33,639 nt of DNA. Origin: Bacillota bacterium (GTDB lineage: Bacteria; Bacillota; Sulfobacillia; JAJZIM01). The position numbers and the translations under genes are program-made. The stretch covers positions 1 through 33,639 of the forward strand of contig JAJZIM010000033.1 of assembly GCA_021810565.1 (NCBI GenBank). The letters are read 5' to 3'. Positions 14,393 to 22,439 of the stretch are shown here, in pieces. Numbering within the stretch: the stretch's first letter is position 1; every line of letters starts with the position of its first letter. Under the pieces are notes generated by a model. It was not told where the DNA came from, did not search any database, and saw only the letters and a list, made by a program, of their open reading frames with translations.

Positions 14393-15987
14393 AGGAGCCG
14401 ACCCAGACGCAGGACATGGAGCGGTTTCCCGCCTTGAGCGTGCCGGCCGACACGCCGCTTAGGGAGGCCGTGCGCCTGCTTTCCGAGGAGGCGCCGCCCT
14501 GCCTGGTGCTGGCCGAGCGGGGACAGGTGGCCGGCATAGTCACGCCGCAGGGGGTACTGCGGCGGCTCAACCACGGCGCCGGGTGGGACGAGCCGGTGTC
14601 CCTGGCCGCCGAGAGCCCGGCGGCGGTGCTGGCCGAGGGGGAGGAGACGCCGGCCAAGGCGGGGGCCGGCCCGGTGGTGTACCTGGCCGGCAAGGTTCCC
14701 ACGGCGGTGCAGTGTCGCTGCGGGAACTTCACGCAACTTGAGCGGCGCTGGCGCGAGGCCAGCCGGGAGATGGGCACCCTGCGGGAACTGAACGGCGAGC
14801 TGGAAGCCATCCTGCGGGCCTCCTACGACGGCGTGGTGGTGACCGACCGGGAGCGGGTGCTGCGGGTGAGCGACGGCTTCCGGCGCATCACGGGTTTGCC
14901 CGTGGAGGTGCTGGTGGGGCGACCGGTGGGGCAACTGCCCGCGCAGGGACATGCCTGTGTTCGGGCGGTGCGGCAGGTGATCGAGCGGGTGTGGGAGGTC
15001 AAAGAGCCGGTAACCCTGATGGAGAAGATCTCCTCGGGGAACGAGATCTACTTCACCGGCGTGCCGGTGCTGGACCAGGCGGGGCGGGTGGAGCGGGTGG
15101 TGGTGAACGTGCGGGACGTCACCGACCTGAACCTCTTGCGCTCGGAGCTGGCCAAGGTGCGCGACCTGTCGGACCAGTACAAGAGCGAGTTGGAGGAACT
15201 CAGGGCGCGCCAGCTGCAAACCCAGGACCTGGTGGCCGAGAGCTCCGGCATGCGGCGGGTGTTGGATCTGACGGCCCGGGTGGCGCGGACGGACTCCACG
15301 GTGCTGATCACGGGGGAGTCGGGGGTGGGCAAGGAGGTGGTGGCCAAGCTCCTGCACCGCCTGTCGACCCGCCGGGAGGCACCCCTGATCTTCGTCAACT
15401 GCGGCGCCTTGCCCGAGACCCTGGTGGAGTCGGAGCTGTTCGGCTACGCCCGCGGGGCCTTCACCGGGGCGCGGGAAGAGGGCAAGCCGGGCTTGTTCGA
15501 GGTGGCGGATCGGGGCACCCTGGTGTTGGACGAGGTCTCCGAGCTGCCCGCGGGGGCCCAGGCCAAGCTATTGCGGGTGATCCAGGAGCGGGAGATCACC
15601 CGGGTGGGCGGACTCAAGCCGCGGCAACTGGACGTGAGGGTGGTGGCCCTGTCCAACCGGGACCTGGGGCAGATGGTGCAGGAGGGCACCTTTCGGGAGG
15701 ACCTGTACTACCGGCTGAATGTGGTGCCCATCGCGGTGCCGCCGCTCAGGGAGCGGCGGGAGGACATCCTGCCGCTTTTGCGGCGCTTCCTGGAGCGTTG
15801 CGGCCAGCGCTACGGTCTGCGACGTCGGTTCAGCCTGGAGGCCTTCCGGCGCCTGGAGCGCCACCCTTGGCCGGGCAACGTCCGGGAATTGGAGCACGTG
15901 GTGGAGCGGGCGGTGGTGCTGGGAGAAGGGGAGGTGATCGATGAGGCGGCGGTGGAAACCTTTTTGAGCCTCAACGGGTTGGGCTGA
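14362..15987 (+). CDS. sigma-54 activator lacking a DNA-binding domain (CBS-PAS-AAA+)
   Basis: The 541-aa protein is a paralogue of the activator at 10277, with the same order: CBS-like region, cysteine linker (QCRCGNFTQL), PAS, coiled linker and AAA+ domain. Walker A GESGVGKE lies near residue 317 and GAFTGA near 365, and WPGNVRELEHVVERAVVL closes the AAA+ part. It ends about 15 residues later, with no helix-turn-helix. It could work from solution, or as a mixed oligomer with its paralogue. GTG 14362 follows AAGGAGGAG at eight bases and lies inside the end of the CobW gene, so it was coupled to it. It belongs to an operon with its own sigma-54 promoter. Confidence 0.9.
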   Translation: MPGKRGTARVKEPTQTQDMERFPALSVPADTPLREAVRLLSEEAPPCLVLAERGQVAGIVTPQGVLRRLNHGAGWDEPVSLAAESPAAVLAEGEETPAKAGAGPVVYLAGKVPTAVQCRCGNFTQLERRWREASREMGTLRELNGELEAILRASYDGVVVTDRERVLRVSDGFRRITGLPVEVLVGRPVGQLPAQGHACVRAVRQVIERVWEVKEPVTLMEKISSGNEIYFTGVPVLDQAGRVERVVVNVRDVTDLNLLRSELAKVRDLSDQYKSELEELRARQLQTQDLVAESSGMRRVLDLTARVARTDSTVLITGESGVGKEVVAKLLHRLSTRREAPLIFVNCGALPETLVESELFGYARGAFTGAREEGKPGLFEVADRGTLVLDEVSELPAGAQAKLLRVIQEREITRVGGLKPRQLDVRVVALSNRDLGQMVQEGTFREDLYYRLNVVPIAVPPLRERREDILPLLRRFLERCGQRYGLRRRFSLEAFRRLERHPWPGNVRELEHVVERAVVLGEGEVIDEAAVETFLSLNGLG

Positions 15988-15988
15988 A

Positions 15989-16004
15989 AGGCACGGGACT
16001 TGCA
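15989..16004 (+). promoter_or_regulatory. sigma-54 promoter of ABC importer operon
   Basis: AGGCACGGGACTTGCA matches every fixed position of the consensus except the first. It starts two bases after the activator stop codon. The transcript start would be about 16015, 34 bases before the ATG. Confidence 0.85.
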
Positions 16005-16048
16005 GCGGCTTTGGACGGTGAAAAATTAGTTACGAGGAGGTTTGGGGG

Positions 16049-17260
16049 ATGCAAAGTCGGGATGAGTTGGATCGGTTGGCGCAAGACTACCTGGACCGCA
16101 GGATCGATCGGCGCACCTTCATGCGCCAGGGCCTTTTGTGGGGGCTTTCCCTCTCCAGCCTGACGGCCTTTCTGGCCAGCTGTGGCACGGCGGCTCCGGC
16201 GGGCCAGGGAGCGGCGGTGGGCACGGCCGGCGCTCCGGTGCACATCAACGTGGGCTACTTCCCTTCTTGGGAAGGGGGCCTGTCCGGGGTCATCATCAAG
16301 AAGCGCAACCTGTGGCAGAAGTACCTGCCCAAGGGCAGCACGGTGAACTGGCAGGTGCAGATCGTGGGGCCGCCCATCGTGGCCGACCTTTTGGCCAACA
16401 AGGAGCAGATCGGATACATCGGGGACATGCCGGCCTTCGTGGCCACCGCCAAGCGCGAGATCGCGGACTTGCGCCTGGTGGAATGCAACGAGTTCTCCCC
16501 CAACGGGGAGATGTGCTGCGTCCTCCTGGTGCGCTCCGACGCCCCCAAGTTCAAGGACTACCAAGAGGCGGTGCGCTGGCTCACCGGCAAGACCATCGGC
16601 ATCTCCGGCAAGGGCTCCTGCGGCGACCGTTTCGTCACCACCCTGATGCAAAAGGAGCACATCTCCGCCCGCAAGGAGTACCTGGATCCCACCATCATCC
16701 TGACCTCCCTGCGCACCGGCAAGATCGACGCCTGCCAGACCTTCGAGCCGCACGTGGCGCAGATCACCAGCGAGGGCGTCGGTCGGGTGGTGGCCACGGG
16801 CAACGACTTCGGGGATCAGGATGCCGACTTCATCGTGATGCGCAAGGATTTCATCGACCAGCATCGGGACGCGGCCGTGGGCTGGATCAAGGCGGACATC
16901 GAGGCTTTGCAGTTCATCCTGGGTCACCCCTACGAGACGGTGAAGTACCTGGCGGCGGAGTTGCCGGGATACACCACCCGGCAGCTTTGGACGGCCATCT
17001 ACGGCCGGTTGCCCTCTTCCAGCGGTGCCGGCACGGTGCGCACCGTGGCCCAGGCCGTGTTCAGCAAGGAGGTCACCGACTTCATCGACAAGAGCTTCCA
17101 GTTCCTGTACCAGGATAAGATCCTGACCATCGACAAGCCACTGCCGGGCGCCGTCTACACCGCCCTGGTGGACCAGGCGGTCAAGGAGTTGGGCGTCACG
17201 GCGCCCTTGGGCGCCATCCGGGGGGAGCCGGCCTCCTCCTTCAATCCGGCCAAGGCTTAG
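16049..17260 (+). CDS. NitT/TauT-type ABC substrate-binding lipoprotein
   Basis: The 403-aa protein is a periplasmic-type binding protein of the SsuA/TauA/NMT1-like superfamily. The N-terminus has a twin-arginine motif (RRTFMRQG, residues 21-28), a hydrophobic stretch and a lipobox LASC with C45, so it is probably exported by Tat and lipid-anchored. The mature part begins with VHINVGYFPSWEGG and includes AKREIADLRLV and GKTIGISGKGS, typical of this fold. Relatives bind sulfonates, nitrate, bicarbonate, thiamine precursors or aromatic acids; the ligand is not predictable here. It is first gene of a five-gene importer operon behind a near-consensus sigma-54 promoter, which suggests it supplies the methyltransferase pathway. 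Confidence 0.9.
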   Translation: MQSRDELDRLAQDYLDRRIDRRTFMRQGLLWGLSLSSLTAFLASCGTAAPAGQGAAVGTAGAPVHINVGYFPSWEGGLSGVIIKKRNLWQKYLPKGSTVNWQVQIVGPPIVADLLANKEQIGYIGDMPAFVATAKREIADLRLVECNEFSPNGEMCCVLLVRSDAPKFKDYQEAVRWLTGKTIGISGKGSCGDRFVTTLMQKEHISARKEYLDPTIILTSLRTGKIDACQTFEPHVAQITSEGVGRVVATGNDFGDQDADFIVMRKDFIDQHRDAAVGWIKADIEALQFILGHPYETVKYLAAELPGYTTRQLWTAIYGRLPSSSGAGTVRTVAQAVFSKEVTDFIDKSFQFLYQDKILTIDKPLPGAVYTALVDQAVKELGVTAPLGAIRGEPASSFNPAKA

Positions 17261-17273
17261 GGAGGGTAGCCAT

Positions 17274-18095
17274 TTGGGCCTGCACATGAAACGCTGGACG
17301 GTGAACCCGGAGACCTGGGGCGCCGTGGTCAGCATCCTGGGCTTCGTGCTCCTTTGGTACATCCTGACCGCGGTGCTGAAACTGCCGCGCTTCGACAAGC
17401 TGCCCAACCCGGTGGCGGTGTTCAGCGCCTGGCTGAGCCCCCATCCCCAGTTCGGGCTGTCCATCTTCACCCGGGGCTACTACCTGGACATCCTGTACAG
17501 CGTGGGGCGGGTGCTGGCCGCCTTCGTGCTGGCCACAGTGCTGGGCGTGGGGCTGGGTCTCCTGATGGGCTGGAGCCGGGTCTTTTTCGACTACAGCTTT
17601 CCCCTGGTGGAGACCCTGCGGCCCATCCCGCCCATAGCCTGGATCCCCCTGGCGGTGCTGGTGCTGCCCACCGCCGAGCTGGGCGTGATCTTCATCACCT
17701 TCATCGCCGCCTTCTTCGCCACGGTGCTGAACACCCTGCTGGGCGTGCGCTCCATCGACGAGGTGTACTTTCGGGCGGCCAGTTGCCTGGGTTCACGGCC
17801 CCGGGACGTGTTTTGGAACGTGGTGGTGCCGGGGGCGCTGCCGGCCATCTTCACCGGGCTGCAGGTGGCCATGGGCATCGCCTGGATCTCCCTGGTGGCC
17901 GGAGAGATGATCGCGGGGCAGCGGGGACTGGGCTATCTGATCTACGAGGACTACTCGAATCTCCAATTCGTTAACATCGTCATCGGCATGGCCACCCTGG
18001 GCCTTTTGGGCTACGGCTCCTCCGCCCTGGTGCGGATGCTGGGCCGCCGCCTCATGGCCTGGGAAGGCCGGCGCCGTGGGGGGGCTATGGCATGA
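17274..18095 (+). CDS. ABC importer permease 1 (SsuC/TauC-like)
   Basis: The 273-aa membrane protein has about six helices and the cytoplasmic coupling motif RAASCLGSRPRDVFWNVVVPGALP (EAA loop), followed by GLQVAMGIAWISLVAGEM, characteristic of SsuC/TauC permeases. The segment ETLRPIPPIAWIPLAVL is almost identical in permease 2. TTG 17274 is chosen because GGAGGG lies seven bases upstream; an ATG four codons later is possible. It starts 13 bases after the binding-protein gene and overlaps the first ATPase gene by four bases. Confidence 0.92.
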   Translation: MGLHMKRWTVNPETWGAVVSILGFVLLWYILTAVLKLPRFDKLPNPVAVFSAWLSPHPQFGLSIFTRGYYLDILYSVGRVLAAFVLATVLGVGLGLLMGWSRVFFDYSFPLVETLRPIPPIAWIPLAVLVLPTAELGVIFITFIAAFFATVLNTLLGVRSIDEVYFRAASCLGSRPRDVFWNVVVPGALPAIFTGLQVAMGIAWISLVAGEMIAGQRGLGYLIYEDYSNLQFVNIVIGMATLGLLGYGSSALVRMLGRRLMAWEGRRRGGAMA

Positions 18096-18916
18096 GCGCG
18101 GGCGGGGCGCTGAGCATCCGCCAGGTGACCAAGGTGTACGACCCGGAGGGCGTGCACGTGGTGGCGGTGGACAACTGTTCCTTGGAGGTGGCGTCGGGGG
18201 AGTTCTTGGTGGTGGTAGGGCCGTCGGGGTGCGGCAAGACCACCCTCCTGAACGTCATCGCGGGCTTCGAGGAACTGAGCGAGGGCGAGATCCGACTGGA
18301 CGAGGGACCGTTGGCCCTGCCGGGAAAGCAGGTCGGCCCCGGGGCGGAGCGGATCGTGGTCTTCCAAAACGGTGCCCTTTTTCCCTGGAAAACGGTGTTG
18401 GAGAACATTGCCTACGGACCCGTGGTGCAGCGGCGCATGGCCAAGAACGAGGCGCAACGCTCCGCCCGGGAGCTCTTGCGGCAGGTGGGGTTGGAGGGGA
18501 TCGAGGAGAGCTACCCGGCGGAGCTTTCCTCGGGGGTCCAGCGCCGGGTGGAGATCCTGCGCGCCCTGATCAACGAGCCGCGGGTGGTGCTGCTGGACGA
18601 GCCGTTCCGGGGTCTGGACGCGGTGGCCAAGAGCGTGATGCATCAGTTTCTCTTGGACATGTTCGAGCGCACCCGGTGCACCATGTACTTCATCACCCAC
18701 GATCTGGATGAGGCCATCTTCCTGGCGGATCGCGTGGTGGTGATGACCACCCGCCCGGCCAGGGTGAAGCTGGAGCTGTCCATCGACCTGCCGCGTCCCC
18801 GGGACCACCGGGTGCTGGGCACGGAGCGCTTTCTGAAGCTGAAGCAGGCGGCGCTGGAGGCGGTGCATGAGGAGGCCTTGAAGGCCTTCCAGGCCGGCGA
18901 GCGCGAGCTGGCGTGA
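18092..18916 (+). CDS. ABC importer ATPase 1, unusual signature motif
   Basis: The 274-aa ATPase has Walker A GPSGCGKTT (about 46-54), Q-loop VVFQNGALFPWKTV, Walker B VVLLDEPFRGLD and switch histidine ITHD. Its signature reads LSSGVQRR where importers normally have LSGGMxQR. The substituted serine sits in the motif that clamps ATP across the dimer, so one of the two ATP sites may be weaker if it pairs with ATPase 2. The ATG overlaps the permease stop (ATGA), giving coupled translation. It energises uptake of the ligand bound by the lipoprotein at 16049. Confidence 0.92.
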   Translation: MSAGGALSIRQVTKVYDPEGVHVVAVDNCSLEVASGEFLVVVGPSGCGKTTLLNVIAGFEELSEGEIRLDEGPLALPGKQVGPGAERIVVFQNGALFPWKTVLENIAYGPVVQRRMAKNEAQRSARELLRQVGLEGIEESYPAELSSGVQRRVEILRALINEPRVVLLDEPFRGLDAVAKSVMHQFLLDMFERTRCTMYFITHDLDEAIFLADRVVVMTTRPARVKLELSIDLPRPRDHRVLGTERFLKLKQAALEAVHEEALKAFQAGERELA

Positions 18917-18927
18917 GGAGGAGGACA

Positions 18928-19740
18928 ATGGCAGTTGCGACGCTTGGGCCCAGGCGGGGCAGGAGCATGGCCAAGCGATGGCTGAACCGGCACGCGTTGC
19001 GCGGCCTGGTCTCCATAGTGGCCTTCGTGGTGCTGTGGGAGCTGGTGGTGGTGCTGAAGCTGCCCTACCTGAAGTTTCTTCCCTTGCCGGGGCAGGTGGC
19101 GGCGTCTTTGGGACAATCCATCGCCTCGTCGGCCTACTGGCAGGATTGGGAGCTCAGCCTGGGCCGGATTCTGGTCGGCTTCCTGGCCGCCCAGGCTTTG
19201 GGCATCACCTTGGGGTTGGCCATGGGCATCAGCCGCACGGCACGGCGTTTCGTGTTCCCCATCTTCGAGGTGTTGCGGCCCATACCGCCCATCGCCTGGA
19301 TCCCGCTGGCCATCATCTTCTGGCCCACGACCAGCCTCACCATCTACTTCCTGGTGTTCACCGGATCCTTCTTCATCGTGGCCCTGAACGTGCTGGACGG
19401 GGTGAAGAGCGTGGACCAGTCCCTGGTGCGGGCGGCCTACTCCCTGGGGGCGAAACCGCGGGACGTGTTCTGGCGGATCATGCTGCCGGCCACCCTGCCC
19501 TACGTGCTCACCGGGGCCACCGTGGGTATGGGGGTGACCTGGAACGTGCTCATCGCGGCCGAGATGGTCACCTCGGCCGGCCAATCGGGCCTGGGCGGGA
19601 TGACCTGGGCGGCCTACACCAACGGGGTGCTGCCGGTGATCGTGGTGGGAATGCTGAGCATCGGGGTGGCGGGGTACCTCTCCAGCGCCCTGATTCGGTT
19701 CTTGGGAGAGCGGTTCATGCCGTGGCGGCGACGGATTTAA
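18928..19740 (+). CDS. ABC importer permease 2 (SsuC/TauC-like)
   Basis: The 270-aa membrane protein has about six helices and the EAA loop RAAYSLGAKPRDVFWRIMLPATLP. It is homologous to, but clearly diverged from, permease 1. ATG 18928 follows GAGGAGGA; a start 15 bases earlier is less well placed. It lies 11 bases after ATPase 1 and just before ATPase 2, so the operon carries two permease-ATPase pairs for a single binding protein. A heterodimeric channel or two alternative importers sharing the binding protein are both possible. Confidence 0.92.
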   Translation: MAVATLGPRRGRSMAKRWLNRHALRGLVSIVAFVVLWELVVVLKLPYLKFLPLPGQVAASLGQSIASSAYWQDWELSLGRILVGFLAAQALGITLGLAMGISRTARRFVFPIFEVLRPIPPIAWIPLAIIFWPTTSLTIYFLVFTGSFFIVALNVLDGVKSVDQSLVRAAYSLGAKPRDVFWRIMLPATLPYVLTGATVGMGVTWNVLIAAEMVTSAGQSGLGGMTWAAYTNGVLPVIVVGMLSIGVAGYLSSALIRFLGERFMPWRRRI

Positions 19741-19753
19741 GGAGGCGAAGGCC

Positions 19754-20596
19754 TTGAGCACGGTGCGGCGAAATTTCGGCGAGTTCCAGGTGACCGGATT
19801 GACCCATGCCTACGGCGGCGTGCCGGTGTTGGAGGACTGTTCTCTGGAAGTGCCGCGGGGCAAGCTGACGGTCCTGGTTGGTCCCTCGGGCTGCGGCAAG
19901 ACGACGCTGATCAACATCCTGGCCGGTTATGAGGCCCCCGCGGGGGGGCGGGTGCTCCTGGACGGACAGCCCGTGGGGGGGCCCGGTCCCGACCGTCTGG
20001 TGGTGTTCCAGGAGACGGCGCTGTTTCCCTGGATGACCGTGGAGCAGAACGTGGCCTTCGGCTGCCGAGTACGGGGCATGCCGGCGGGGGAGATGCGGGA
20101 GCGGGTGCAGGCGGTCCTGGTCAAGGTGGGCCTTTCCGACTTCCAGGCCAAGTATCCCTCGCAATTGTCCGGAGGCATGCAGCGGCGGGCCGAGTTGGCC
20201 CGGGCCATGGTCAACGACCCCAAGGTGCTGATGCTGGACGAGCCCTTCCGCGGTCTGGACGCCATGACCCGCAGCATCATGCAGGAGTTCTACGTGGGAC
20301 TTTTCGAGGAGGTCGGGCGCACCAACCTCTTCATCACCCACGACCTGGAGGAGGCGGTGTTTCTGGCGGATCGCCTGCTGATCATGACCTATCGCCCGGG
20401 GCGGATCAAGGAGGTCATCGAGGTGGATCTGCCGCGGCCGCGCACTTTTCAGGTGATGGCTACCCAGCGGTACAACGATATACGTCAGCACGCCCTGGAG
20501 CTGCTTTTCGAGGAGGCCAGCAAGGCCTTCGAGGCCGGCAGCAAGGCGGCCTTCGACCTGGTGGACGGGTTGGCCCGGGCTGCCGGCAGACAGTAG
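19754..20596 (+). CDS. ABC importer ATPase 2
   Basis: The 280-aa ATPase has all normal motifs: Walker A GPSGCGKTT, Q-loop VVFQETALFPWMTV, signature LSGGMQRR, Walker B VLMLDEPFRGLD and ITHD. TTG 19754 follows GGAGGCG at short distance. With an intact signature it could supply the fully active ATP site in a mixed dimer with ATPase 1. The C-terminal 40 residues form an amphipathic Ala/Glu/Lys-rich helix, also seen in ATPase 1. Confidence 0.92.
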   Translation: MSTVRRNFGEFQVTGLTHAYGGVPVLEDCSLEVPRGKLTVLVGPSGCGKTTLINILAGYEAPAGGRVLLDGQPVGGPGPDRLVVFQETALFPWMTVEQNVAFGCRVRGMPAGEMRERVQAVLVKVGLSDFQAKYPSQLSGGMQRRAELARAMVNDPKVLMLDEPFRGLDAMTRSIMQEFYVGLFEEVGRTNLFITHDLEEAVFLADRLLIMTYRPGRIKEVIEVDLPRPRTFQVMATQRYNDIRQHALELLFEEASKAFEAGSKAAFDLVDGLARAAGRQ

Positions 20597-20599
20597 CCG

Positions 20600-21502
20600 G
20601 TGGGCGGGGAAAAGGCGGGATGGCGGCGGTTGCCGCCATCCTGCTTCTTGGTGCTGGCCGCGGTGCTTTTCAGCGTCAACTTTCTCCTGGGCAAGGTGCT
20701 GGTGGGACAGGTGCCGCCTTTCACCCTGTCCGTCCTGCGCTGGGGAGTGGTGGCGGCGGTGCTCTACCCCCTGGTGGGCCGGGGGCGGCGTTTGCCCCCA
20801 GCCGGCAAGTGGGCGGTGTTCTGGCTGCTGGGGGCCACGGGGGTGCTGGCCAACAGCGTGATCTACCTGGCCTTGGCGCGCACCAGCGCCGTCAGCGCCG
20901 GGATCGTCAACGCGGCCACTCCTGCTGCGGCCTTCTTCCTGGCCTGGCCCCTGGCCGGCGAGCGGCCCACTGCGCTGCGCTTCGGAGGGATCATGCTATC
21001 CCTGGGGGGCGTGGCGGTGCTGCTTTTGCCCCCGGGGGCTGGCTGGCATCCCAATGCGGGCGACCTTTTGATGCTGATCAACGTGGTGGGCTGGTCGCTG
21101 TACACCATCCTGGGGCGCTGGCTGATGCACCGCACCGGGGTGTCGCCCCAGGGACTTTTGCTGTGGACGGCGACGGCGGGGATCCTGGAGCTCTTGCCCC
21201 TGAGTGCGGGAGAGCTGTATGCCGATCGAGTGCACCTGGGTTTGCTCCAGGGGGTGCAGGTGCTGGCCATCGGCCTTTTCGCCACCGCGGCGGCCTTCTG
21301 GGCCTGGTTTCAGGGGACGGCGGTGGTGGGGGCGTCCCGGGCCACCGCCTACATGAACCTCACGCCGGTGGTGACCGCGGGGGTGGCCGTGCTGTTTTTA
21401 GGTGAGCGAGTGCAGTCGGCGCAGGCGGTGGGAGGCGTCCTGATCCTGGCGGGGGTGTATCTAGCGGCACGATCCAGCGGGGCGAAGCGGGGAGGGCCGT
21501 GA
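20600..21502 (+). CDS. EamA/DMT-family transporter
   Basis: The 300-aa membrane protein has ten predicted helices in two repeated halves, as usual for EamA permeases of the drug/metabolite transporter superfamily. Typical motifs are VNFLLGKVLVGQVPPFTLSVLRWG in the first half and YMNLTPVVTAGVAVLFLGERV near the end. It probably exports a small metabolite; the substrate is unknown. The GTG start lies three bases after the ATPase 2 stop, so it may be read from the importer operon. A decayed copy lies at about 22440-23116. Confidence 0.9.
   Translation: MGGEKAGWRRLPPSCFLVLAAVLFSVNFLLGKVLVGQVPPFTLSVLRWGVVAAVLYPLVGRGRRLPPAGKWAVFWLLGATGVLANSVIYLALARTSAVSAGIVNAATPAAAFFLAWPLAGERPTALRFGGIMLSLGGVAVLLLPPGAGWHPNAGDLLMLINVVGWSLYTILGRWLMHRTGVSPQGLLLWTATAGILELLPLSAGELYADRVHLGLLQGVQVLAIGLFATAAAFWAWFQGTAVVGASRATAYMNLTPVVTAGVAVLFLGERVQSAQAVGGVLILAGVYLAARSSGAKRGGP
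21401..21455 (+). repeat. 55-bp perfect direct repeat (copy A)
   Basis: This stretch, inside the 3' end of the intact EamA gene (GERVQSAQAVGGVLILAG), is identical to 23024-23078. The distance of 1,623 bases measures the duplicated unit. Confidence 0.9.
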
Positions 21503-21628
21503 GGGACGGGGTGTGGACCGCCGGCCAGTGCCGCCCACCCCGGTCCGGTAGGCGCGATGGGCCGGCTCCCTCCCCAGATCGGTTCCAAGGCCATGGGTGG
21601 GCTTTGCGCCTGGGGGCGGCCTTCCTGG

Positions 21629-21664
21629 CGATATTGACATCACCATATCGATGCCATACGATAT
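21629..21664 (+). promoter_or_regulatory. promoter and operator of toxin-antitoxin operon
   Basis: TTGACA (21634-21639) and TACGAT (21657-21662), 17 bases apart, form a sigma-A promoter. Three alternating half-sites overlap it: CGATAT (21629-21634), ATATCG (21645-21650) and CGATAT (21659-21664). This is the arrangement expected for self-repression by a ribbon-helix-helix antitoxin binding as dimers side by side. Confidence 0.8.
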
Positions 21665-21681
21665 ACCGGGAGGTGGAACAG

Positions 21682-21936
21682 ATGGGCAGAGAGACCTTGA
21701 CCCGGAAGTTGGCCTATCTCACGCCGGCCCAGGAGCGGGGAATAAAGCGATTGGCGGCCCACACCCACATATCGGAAGCCGAGGTTATCCGTCGCGCCGT
21801 GGACCTATATCTGCGCCGCACCGGGGAAGAGCTGGAGGATCCCCTGCTGCGCACCGCCGGCATGGTTGCCAGGGAGGGGGGGCACGACTCGTCGACATTC
21901 GAGGAGGACCTTTATGGCGACGAAGCTCTTCATTGA
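21682..21936 (+). CDS. ribbon-helix-helix antitoxin
   Basis: The 84-aa protein has an RHH/CopG-type N-terminal DNA-binding region (TLTRKLAYLTPAQERGIKRLAAHTHISEAEVIRRAVDLYLRR) and an acidic C-terminal tail (STFEEDLYGDE) suited to block the toxin active site. ATG 21682 follows GGGAGGTGG. It overlaps the PIN toxin gene by 23 bases, the usual coupled order, antitoxin first. It should repress its own promoter at the three half-sites upstream. A related sequence occurs at 23141. Confidence 0.85.
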   Translation: MGRETLTRKLAYLTPAQERGIKRLAAHTHISEAEVIRRAVDLYLRRTGEELEDPLLRTAGMVAREGGHDSSTFEEDLYGDEALH

Positions 21937-22330
21937 TACCGGTGCTCTGATCGCCTTGAAGTTGCGGGGGGACCCGCATCACCAAGCGGCGGTGCGTTTC
22001 TTGCAAGAGGCCGGCAGGAGGCCGCGCGTGATCAGTAGCCTGGTGCTGGCGGAGGCGTATACCTGGATCCGCTACCACTATGGTTTTCCGGCGGCGGTGG
22101 CTTCGGTGGAGGAGTTGCTGGAAGGGGAGAGCTTGGGGCTTTATACCGTGGTGCGGCCGGAAAGGCAATTGGAGGAGCGGGCGGTGGGTTTCATCCGCAG
22201 ATATACCGACGTCAAGCTTTCTTGGACGGATGCCGTGAGCTTTGCGATCCTGCAGGAGAGCGGGGAATGGGAGGTCTTCGGGTTCGATGAGCACTTCCGC
22301 CTGATCGGGTGCATTTTGGTGCCGGGATAG
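21914..22330 (+). CDS. PIN-domain toxin (VapC-like)
   Basis: The 138-aa PIN-domain ribonuclease has the acidic metal-binding residues D8 (LFIDTGALIAL), E47 (VLAEAYT), D106 (LSWTDAVSFA) and D125 (FGFDEHF), all in the usual order. VapC-type toxins cut tRNA or rRNA when freed from antitoxin. ATG 21914 follows GAGGAGG. All active residues are intact, so the toxin is probably active. It has slightly more A+T than the metabolic operons, in line with a mobile addiction module. Confidence 0.9.
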   Translation: MATKLFIDTGALIALKLRGDPHHQAAVRFLQEAGRRPRVISSLVLAEAYTWIRYHYGFPAAVASVEELLEGESLGLYTVVRPERQLEERAVGFIRRYTDVKLSWTDAVSFAILQESGEWEVFGFDEHFRLIGCILVPG

Positions 22331-22439
22331 CGACTGAAAAGCCGCTGCCCGGGCGTGGCACCCCGAAAAGACCAGCCGGCGGGGGTCATAGGGGCCGGAA
22401 GGTATGCCTGGCACCTCCTAGTTCGTCCAGTACTCCGTG

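Noticed and set aside
13396-15357. 653-aa minus-strand open frame over CobW and the second activator
   Set aside because: No family resemblance, His/Gln/Pro-rich, and the plus strand has clear motifs throughout.
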